Assembly (NCBI GenBank): GCA_009760855.2
Contig: WPIO01000056.1
Location: 62,001 to 126,000 of the forward strand
DNA from: Cristatella mucedo
Taxonomy: Eukaryota > Bryozoa > Phylactolaemata > Cristatellidae
Direction: 5' to 3'
DNA: 64,000 bases
Shown: positions 53,732-64,000 of the stretch, piece by piece
Numbering within the stretch: the stretch's first letter is position 1
How the letters are laid out: each line of letters opens with the position of its first letter
Program-made: the position numbers and the translations under genes
The notes under the pieces: generated by a model
Databases searched by the model: none
Told to the model about the DNA's origin: nothing
The model's input: only the letters and a program-made list of their open reading frames with translations

Positions 53732-54055
53732 AAAGGCGCTCGCTCGCTCGATCGATCGAGGATTGGCGCGCACGCGAGCACATGCACGCGTCTCGGAGAA
53801 GACGGAGCGATTACGCATGCGCGCGCGCCAGGCATCGCGACGTTACGGCGAACCCGGTGCGCAGCGGCTCCCCCAGTCGAAACGGAACCGCTAACGCAAG
53901 AGCCGCAAACGCAGCGCTCGTAGCGGTGCCTCGGCCTCGGCGGCCGACGAGCGACGAGTAGTGGCGACGCCCGAACCTCGTATTGAGGTTGGCGACTTCT
54001 AGATGCAGCACCAATGCAGCGCTGGCGGTACGCCCCGACAGCAGCGGAGGAGCAC

Positions 54056-54120
<65 letters not shown>

Positions 54121-55009
54121 ATAGCGCCCATAACTTAGCGTAGCAAATCCACATCCGTAACGTAGATAAATCTGTTTGACAGCAACGAAGGGTCGCAGGC
54201 GTTCAACACGTGACCACGACGTAGACCAACGCCTCCGTGGCAGTGAGCTCAAACCAGTTTAACTGTTTAGGCCAACTCCGGAAACGCAACCGATTGCCTG
54301 TTGCAGAGCGCCAGCTTTCACGCGGCCTCAGCTATTGATTATCGCGTAATCGGATCCCAGCCTTTAGAATTGAGGAACCGCGAGTAGCGAGTAGCGAATG
54401 TAAGTCGTAATCTGGCTGATTTGTCTTGCCGCCGATTCACTGCCCCTCCTTGAGTAAAGGCCGCGATACAAAAGCTAACATCTGAGCATGCATGGTAGGT
54501 GTCCACGTTTGGCTTCGCCACGACGTTAGGCTCTAACCCAAACTGCCACCAATCGAGGATTTTCCAAACGCCTCCTTCTAGGTTACCGCAGTAGCTGGTT
54601 TGTTTTTCTTTTTTTTTCAGCAGTCGTTCCACCAACGAGCTGGGCGCCCAAATGTTTCAACAATCCTAAGCTTTTCATAAGTTCCGGTCGTCAGCGCTTC
54701 TGATTGGCCAGAGAAGGCGACCACCTCTAGCCCCAGCGCTTTTTTGTATTAGCTTACTATTATTTTTATTTATTAGCTATTTTAATAAACACCTGCACCG
54801 ATCTTAAATCAGAGCGAGAATTTCACAGGGAACACACTGAGAAGCAGACCTCCCTGCACAGAAGCGCGAGCAATTGTGACTTTCGCCTTATCACGCTCGC
54901 TACTGGCGTTGCATCTGCAACTTGCAGAGCCAATTGCATCCTCGTAGAAGAACTCGCGAAGACATTTGGACCCACAAGATAAGAAGCTTCCTTAAGTCGG
55001 CAAAAACTT
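53732..55009. other. Downstream of GH45, no gene recognised
   Basis: GC-rich to about 54.3 kb with a long (GGC)n repeat, then unique sequence. A small GCGAGTA tandem occurs at about 54382-54397. Confidence 0.45.
54056..54118. repeat. (GGC)n trinucleotide repeat
   Basis: About 60 bases of uninterrupted GGC (Gly/Ala/Arg or Pro/Arg/Ala frames). Confidence 0.97.
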
Positions 55010-55715
55010 TTTCAAATCAAATGATGATAAAAATCAACTTAATGGGGAAAAACTAGAGTGACTCAAAAATTGTAAAAATCTTCCAATAATATGGGCTCTG
55101 CCGGCATATCTCCTGTATCGTTCGCCCTGTATGGCGCCCTGTTACAAGATGACCTTTCACTATACGAGAGCATCAGTTCCACAGTCAAGTCTGCCTACTT
55201 TCAACTACGTAACCTTTCGAAAATTTGGACCTGCTTAGATATGAAAACCACGTCCAAGTTATTCCCTGCACTGGTTACACCCAGTTTCGACTTTTCTAAC
55301 TCGGTGCTTGCAGGTCTTCCTGCCAATGCAATCAGGCTCTCATTGTTGGTGCACAACTTAACAGTCAGGATTGTTTGTCGCGAATGTTGAAGTTGCCACA
55401 TCTCGTATCACTGTCGCCGACCTGCACTGGCTCCCAATCAAGCAGCGCATCGACTTCAAGGTTGCGTCGCTCACTTGCTATCACTTCATTCTCTGGCTCC
55501 TGTCTATTCTATCAGATCTACTCCCCAACCAGGCTATGCATCGTACCAATCGCTCGTCTGACTCAAGTCTTTCAGCTGTACCTCGAACTAACCTTAAGTC
55601 ATTTACTGGCCGTGCCTTAAATTCGTATGCTCCCTAAGCCCGGAGCTCACTCGCGATTTCTGTCACAACATACCTTGACTCGACGACACGTAAGCAGAAA
55701 ATAAAAATGCACACA
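55010..55715 (+). mobile_element. LINE RT C-terminal region, diverged
   Basis: Plus-strand ORF with DDLSLYESISSTVKSAYFQL and TTSKLFPALVT, then LHWLPIKQRIDFKV and TNLKSF in another frame, and the ORF end near 55660. No tail. Confidence 0.82.
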
Positions 55716-55959
55716 ATCTATTCCAGACAAAATATCGTGTACTTCTGATTTTCAATCACCTGAACGATTTCGATCAGGTGACTGATCAGCTTCTTGACTC
55801 GTCCTTCTAGATCGCACAGCATCATTTGACCCAATTGACACTTAGGGTTATTTTGAAATTTCTCTTAATACGCTCAGGTGTCCCTTGGCATGTGCGGGAC
55901 TGGGTCAAGTCATGCCGAGTGAAAGACGTCGGAAAGTATGTGGAAATTGCTGTCGGCCA
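55716..55959. other. Short gap, nothing recognised
   Basis: No feature seen. Confidence 0.35.
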
Positions 55960-56120
55960 TGAGTGGAGCCTTTAAAGTATGGGCAACCTCAGGGCTCGGT
56001 TGTACGACCCCTTCTTCTTTGTTGTCTCTATGCTTGTCCCTCGGGATACGTCATCGCTAAGCACAATCATGTCCTACATTTCTTCCCGATGGTATCGGCG
56101 GCGGCGGCGGCGGCGGACTA
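55960..56120 (+). mobile_element. LINE RT fragment ending in a (GGC)n run
   Basis: EPLKYGQPQGSVVRPLL and VIAKHNHVLHFF correspond to the segment just before YADD in the RT. (GGC)n follows at 56098-56115 where the catalytic motif should be. Confidence 0.7.
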
Positions 56121-56518
56121 CTTATGTCTCAGCTTTTATAGCTCCCTGTGAAGCATCGAATTGATTTGACGCATTTTCTGCGCTCAAATTTCCTAGCATC
56201 ATGGTGAACATTATTTTTTCTATGAGTTTTTCACGCTTACTTACTTGTACATGATTTACTAAACGCTTCTAACGAAGCGTCATACTAACTATTCTCTACG
56301 AGTGTTTCCTGTGTGATTTCGCATGGTGGTTTGAACATGACACTTACTTGCTTTTGCCCGATTGTCAAATCACGATATCCAGCATGCCACTAATCCTTGG
56401 TTACTGGTTCTCCTGCAGTGGGTTGAAAAGGTCTGGGGAAGAGATTTAGTTTTCTTATGGTGCAACACAAATGACCCATTAGTATTGTCGTTATTTAGCT
56501 GAGACCCTCTGTGATTTC
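56121..56518. other. Intergenic, nothing recognised
   Basis: AT-moderate sequence without ORFs. Confidence 0.4.
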
Positions 56519-56960
56519 AAGTCAATTCAGGTGGCAACAGAAGCCAGGCGTGAGTGTCAGACATGTGGCATATTCGAACTGAAGGTCGGGAATCGAAATC
56601 TTTAAATTCAGCACCTAGAACGGCTACATGGCACGAAGCCAAAGTGCCGGTGTGATGGGAGTAAACCGAAGAGGGATTCCGGGAAAGAATGCCGGATAGA
56701 TGTATGCTGGTACAATCAAGTAGAGTGCTATGTGAGCCACAGATAGAGTAGCGATGATCAGACAAGGCTCGATACTGAGCTAGCGAGGCTAGGTCAAAAC
56801 TCGTGCGATCGTGCAGCTACACTATAACCGACGGGCCAGACGAGCGTCCGAGTTTTGCGCAAGTTGCATCGTACTATTATAACGAGAAAATGCACTTGTT
56901 CCTAGATAAAGAGAATTGCGTTATGAGCGGGATATCACAAACGCATTAGCTAGTTAGGAT
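56519..56960 (-). mobile_element. Decayed copy of the second L2-like lineage
   Basis: Shares CATATTCGAACTGAAGG-like and following blocks with 13590-13935. GAGTTTTGCGCAAGTTGCAT corresponds to the QLAQNS segment of L2-type RTs. No open frame remains. Confidence 0.45.
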
Positions 56961-57384
56961 GTCGCACTCTTGCTTAATGGCTCCGATTGTGCTAGTGCCT
57001 CCTCCAGCTGAATATAGTCCGATTTCTTTGTGGAAATAATGCGACCATCCAATTTCAAGTAATTACGGAACTGCACCCCTGGACAACAAAATAGATAACA
57101 GAAATCTCTCAAAATAAGAAGAGAGCGATTTAATATTCAGACTAGTTAGAGAATTGATGCAAATTTGGAGATGAAGTTGTGATTGCTCCTTCGCTCATTA
57201 TAAATTAAAACCACCGTCGAAAACTTACCCCTTGCTGGCCCAAGAACCAAAGGTTCACACTTTTTAATTGTAGCTGTAAAGAAAGGCTCGGAAGGATCCA
57301 TTTCTTAGAAGACTGACGAAACAAATTAGCTTTAATGATAACTGCAGCTTGAATATTGCTCTTATAGACATGCAGCTGTAGGCA
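56961..57384. other. Intergenic, nothing recognised
   Basis: AT-rich unique sequence. Confidence 0.4.
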
Positions 57385-57590
57385 CGTAAATAAAAATAAA
57401 ATAAATCCTAGCTAATTCAACAGCCTCTTTTTTTGTATGGCGACAGACGAGCCTTTACGGGTACCACCACCACTTGCAGTGGAGATATAGGATCGCCCAC
57501 CACAGCAATTGAACCCACGACCTCTGGACCGAGGTCATGAAAGCAACCGTCTTACCTAGTGTGCCATCACGGCTCACCTGTATAACCATC
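57385..57590 (-). mobile_element. tRNA-derived SINE, copy 2
   Basis: Minus strand: GGTGAGCCGTGATGGCACAC with A-box, then GGTCGTGGGTTCAATTGC with B-box, the body AAAGGCTCGTCTGTCG and GAGGCTGTTGAATTAGC, and a tail ATTTATTTTATTTTTATTTA. The same element lies at 42390-42602. Confidence 0.82.
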
Positions 57591-57699
57591 TTCGAAACAT
57601 ATAGAACCGAAGGCCGTCTGTGCGAGGGCACACAGTTCGCTTAGTTAGAAGTGCAAACTCGTCGATCATGTCAGCTAGTGTCGTGTTGTAGCAATCTAC

Positions 57700-60899
<3,200 letters not shown>

Positions 60900-61079
60900 A
60901 ATTATTACACGTTGATCTTGTGCATGTTTCCTCTTACCTTGTTATGTTTATTGAAATTGTGCCTTTTACCACGAACCATTTTATTATGCTTTCTTTAGAG
61001 CATATTTAAAGTGCCTAGACAAAGATTAAGTTCACTGATGGCGCTATACAAATATATTGTTATTGTTATTGTTATTGTT
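60900..61079 (+). mobile_element. LINE 3' UTR and tail (GTTATT type)
   Basis: GTTGATCTTGTGCATG, CTTTAGAGCATATTTAAAGT, GATTAAGTTCACTGATGGCG, CTATACAAATATATTG and (TTATTG)n. The ending CTATACAAAT differs from the main family's TTTATCAAGT. Confidence 0.75.
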
Positions 61080-61888
61080 ACAATCAATTGCAAATGCCGG
61101 CTGTAGCATCTGCAATTCCAAAATATTACCCCAATGCAAAAGGATTATCGGTGCACACTGGCATTCTGTCATGATCTGTACCAAGCAAAACTGAGCTCTA
61201 TTACAGAGGTGTTTTACACCGTGGAGATTTACTTTCTATTTGTATTCCAATACCTTGCTGCTCTTCGGGCACGTGCGCTCCTGCCGCATGGTCACAATAG
61301 GAGCGAGTGGTCCGCAACTGCTCGCTCCTATCGATGCTGTAAAATGAAAATACCGGCTGAATTGGCTGATTCTTTGGCAGTAAAAAACTTTCTGGTTTCC
61401 ATAGGGGGGCGGTGCAGGAGGGCTAAAGTAAAGGATGTCTGCTTTCAAGATTCGAAACTACGACCCTTGGAAGCTGGATGCGAACGACCAACCGCTCAGA
61501 AAATAAATGCAGCCTGCACGCTCTGCCTTCTGACGAGCTGTCCGCAAGGGCCGTTCGCGAATGATGTTAAAGCAGATGCCCAGTCGAAATCTTTCTTAAG
61601 AAATAGATTAAGCCTAATACGCATTGGATATTGTAATCGTATTCTGATTGGAAGAGCTCAGGAAACCTCGTGCATAGCAACCAACCGTATCTACCAACGG
61701 GGATTCATCGGCAGGTACGTCACCTAGTGAGCGCCTGCGGCCGCAGCAGTAGCCAGCCATCACCTGGACCTGCTACACAAGCCATCCATCACCTGAAACT
61801 GCTACACCTGGGCCTGCCGAAGCAGCACCGTGAGTTGATATCTGGTGATTGAGTCGCTTCCTAAATAGATTAAGCAAAAACTTACGCC
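61080..61888. other. Intergenic, one 197-codon ORF of unknown value
   Basis: The + ORF 61134-61727 has no domain I recognise. An imperfect duplication (CATCACCTGgACCTGCTACAC and CATCACCTGAAACTGCTACA) lies at 61758-61810. Probably non-coding. Confidence 0.3.
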
Positions 61889-61990
61889 ACACAATAATAA
61901 TAATAATAATAACAATAATGATACATCTGAATAGCGCTAGACACTTTACATTAACTGCAAAGGAAGCACGGTCGAATTGTTAGTGGTAGC

Positions 61991-62565
<575 letters not shown>

Positions 62566-62640
62566 AGTGGTAGCATGCTCAATGACAACAGCCATAACAT
62601 GGTTAGGGGACTTCTCAGTTTAATTCTCACCGTTTTTCTT

Positions 62641-62788
62641 TTGAAAAGCACCCTAAAAAAACAAACACCGATCACTCGACCCATTTTTTCTCAAGTCACA
62701 TACAAATAAAAAAACTACTATTCCTTTGTACAGCTCCGTAAGAGAACTTGCTCTACGCGCCTTTCACATGCCGCAGAGCTCGAGCCTT
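62641..62788. other. Short unique segment before the fold-back
   Basis: Nothing recognised. Confidence 0.35.
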
Positions 62789-63014
62789 GATGATGTGTTT
62801 TTACCCTATACGACATTTTTATTTTATCAACTCGCATCTTTTTCTCTTTTACAACATTTTTACTTTTTCAACTCGTTCTCGTTAACACTCGAACTTGTTT
62901 CAAAACTAAAAACGTTGTAAAATGAAAAAAGCGCTCGTTTCAAAAATAAAAACATCGTATAGTGCAAAAACACATCATCACACTCGTTCTCGTTATCACT
63001 CGAACTCGTTGATG
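62789..63014. mobile_element. Fold-back (inverted-repeat) element
   Basis: Arms at 62789-62875 and 62894-62981 are imperfect reverse complements (GATGATGTGTTTTTaCCCTA vs. the reverse of the right arm GATGATGTGTTTTTGCACTA; ATACGAcaTTTTTATTTT; TTTTACAACaTTTTTA). CTCGTTCTCGTTAACACTCG is repeated as CTCGTTCTCGTTATCACTCG just beyond the right arm. No ORF. Confidence 0.6.
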
Positions 63015-63119
63015 TCTTTTAAGACTAGGATATCTGTTTTAAAAATCATATATTATAGTAAAAAAAATTTCTCGCAATTTTATTTTATTTAAACAAAATA
63101 TTATTACCTTATATAGCAA

Positions 63120-64000
63120 ATGCCTTTATCTTATATTTCTAGAACATTAATTAGAAGAGAAGGTGAAAAAGCAAATATTTGGAAAAAAGAGTCGAACATA
63201 TACTTTATAAACATTCTTTTCAAAGAATTGATGTGTCAACTACTGTCAAAGAACTCAATAAGTTTGTTAAAATATATACTTTACCAAAAGATAATACGTG
63301 TTTGTTTGATAAGATTTATAGAGTTTTTAGTTTTGATTATTTACTTCAAGAAGTTGTAACTAAAGCTATTAAACGTAGATAATGTATAGTGAAAGAACAT
63401 ATTTCAAATTATAGAAAAAACAGAATATCTGAAATTAGAAAAATGAGTTGGTCTGAAAAATATAAAGAAAATTTATCAATTAATTCAAAGTTAGAAAGTG
63501 GAGAATATAATCACTGGGAACATGATACTAATGAATGTTTTTGTGATAACGATGTAGAATTATTGAAGACCAAAGATTTTTATGAACAAGAACTTAAAAA
63601 ATTAGGTGTTCCAGAAATTAAAGAAACAGATTTTGATTACGGAAGGTGTGATGTTCCTTTTCCTAGTTTTTCTGACTGGACACATGGCTATGAAAAAATA
63701 CACATATTAGAAAGTGAAATGGTTTTATAATTCGGTGGTAATATTCCAAAACAACTTAACGAGATTGATGATGATTATATTGATAGACTAAATGATATGA
63801 TTCGAAGTATAGGTTACACAAAACATATTAGTAAAATTGATAAGAATGATGCTTAGTTGAATAAAAAACTAGTATTAAAAGCAACAAATCGTATCAATGA
63901 GATACACGATAACTATAATAATCACAAAAGATCTGGTTACGACAGAGATTTAAATTATGATGTAGTCATGATTTTTGTTTTGGAACTTGTATTAGATAAT
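63120..64000 (+). pseudogene. Decayed AT-rich reading frame of unknown origin, runs off the window
   Basis: A frame opening with ATG at 63120 (MPLSYISRTLIRREGEKANI) shifts at the A6 run near 63181-63188 into the frame that continues (VEHILYKHSFQRIDVS) to the window end. Along that second frame only three stops occur in about 270 codons: TAA 63380-63382, TAA 63728-63730 and TAG 63854-63856. All could derive from CAA/CAG by one C-to-T change. Sequence is very A+T-rich and the product Lys/Asn/Asp/Glu/Ile-rich, with segments such as KMSWSEKYKENLSINSKL and DFDYGRCDVPFPSFSDW. Codon use is unlike the rest of the window. It may come from a large DNA virus, an endosymbiont or another eukaryote, or be a join in the assembly. 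I do not recognise the protein. Confidence 0.55.

Noticed and set aside
61134-61727. 197-codon + ORF
   Set aside because: No recognised domain, unremarkable composition, no flanking splice or poly(A) signals; length is possible by chance.

Overview
The window reads as animal nuclear DNA, most likely from a mollusc. It has intron-containing genes with GT-AG junctions, many microsatellites, no operons, and hundreds of bases of 5'-truncated non-LTR retrotransposon debris. The mollusc call is an inference. It rests on a four-exon secreted glycoside hydrolase family 45 (GH45) protein with 12 cysteines, similar to bivalve and gastropod cellulases, and on the repeat types. No species can be named from sequence alone.

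Two genes can be recognised. (1) A 5-aminolevulinate synthase (ALAS) gene on + runs from about 3.4 to 12.9 kb. Three 5' exons (3431-3626, 5362-5532, 7532-7778) and a C-terminal exon (12309-12648) are visible. All the exons for the central PLP-binding core are absent; a (TG)n tract and a pile of four minus-strand LINE copies occupy the space. The last exon also carries an apparent one-base insertion. (2) A complete-looking GH45/expansin-fold gene on + runs from 50167 (TATA box) to 53731 (poly(A) signal). Its four exons have matching phases and sum to 585 nt (194 aa plus stop), including a signal peptide split by intron 1.

Most of the rest is mobile DNA. One L2-like LINE family dominates. It has an RT ORF, a 3' UTR, and a 3' stem-loop followed by an (ATT)n tail, with more than 25 copies or fragments on both strands. 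Some copies are stacked tail-to-head and at least one has an inverted 5' part. One copy (98-1495) has an uninterrupted RT frame and another (10083-12100) has only two small indels. A second, more decayed L2-like lineage appears at about 13.6, 22.9 and 56.5 kb. There are also tRNA-derived SINEs (about 9.5, 42.4 and 57.4 kb), a Tc1/mariner relic (2.2 kb), a TIR element flanked by TA (24.5-25.4 kb), a 575-bp MULE-like MITE with a perfect 9-bp target duplication (61991-62565), a fold-back element (62.8 kb) and a large inverted repeat (57.6 kb).

The GC-rich stretches (about 3, 31-38, 45-50 and 51-54 kb) look like promoter or CpG-island DNA. They give long meaningless ORFs on both strands, and only a few possible first exons can be suggested there. 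The last kilobase (about 63.0-64.0 kb) changes abruptly to very A+T-rich DNA holding one decayed, lysine/asparagine/aspartate-rich reading frame of unknown origin that runs off the window. It is the least explained part. I found no convincing new multi-gene system; the strongest leads are this AT-rich tail, the core-less ALAS gene and the LINE/SINE/MITE insertion histories.
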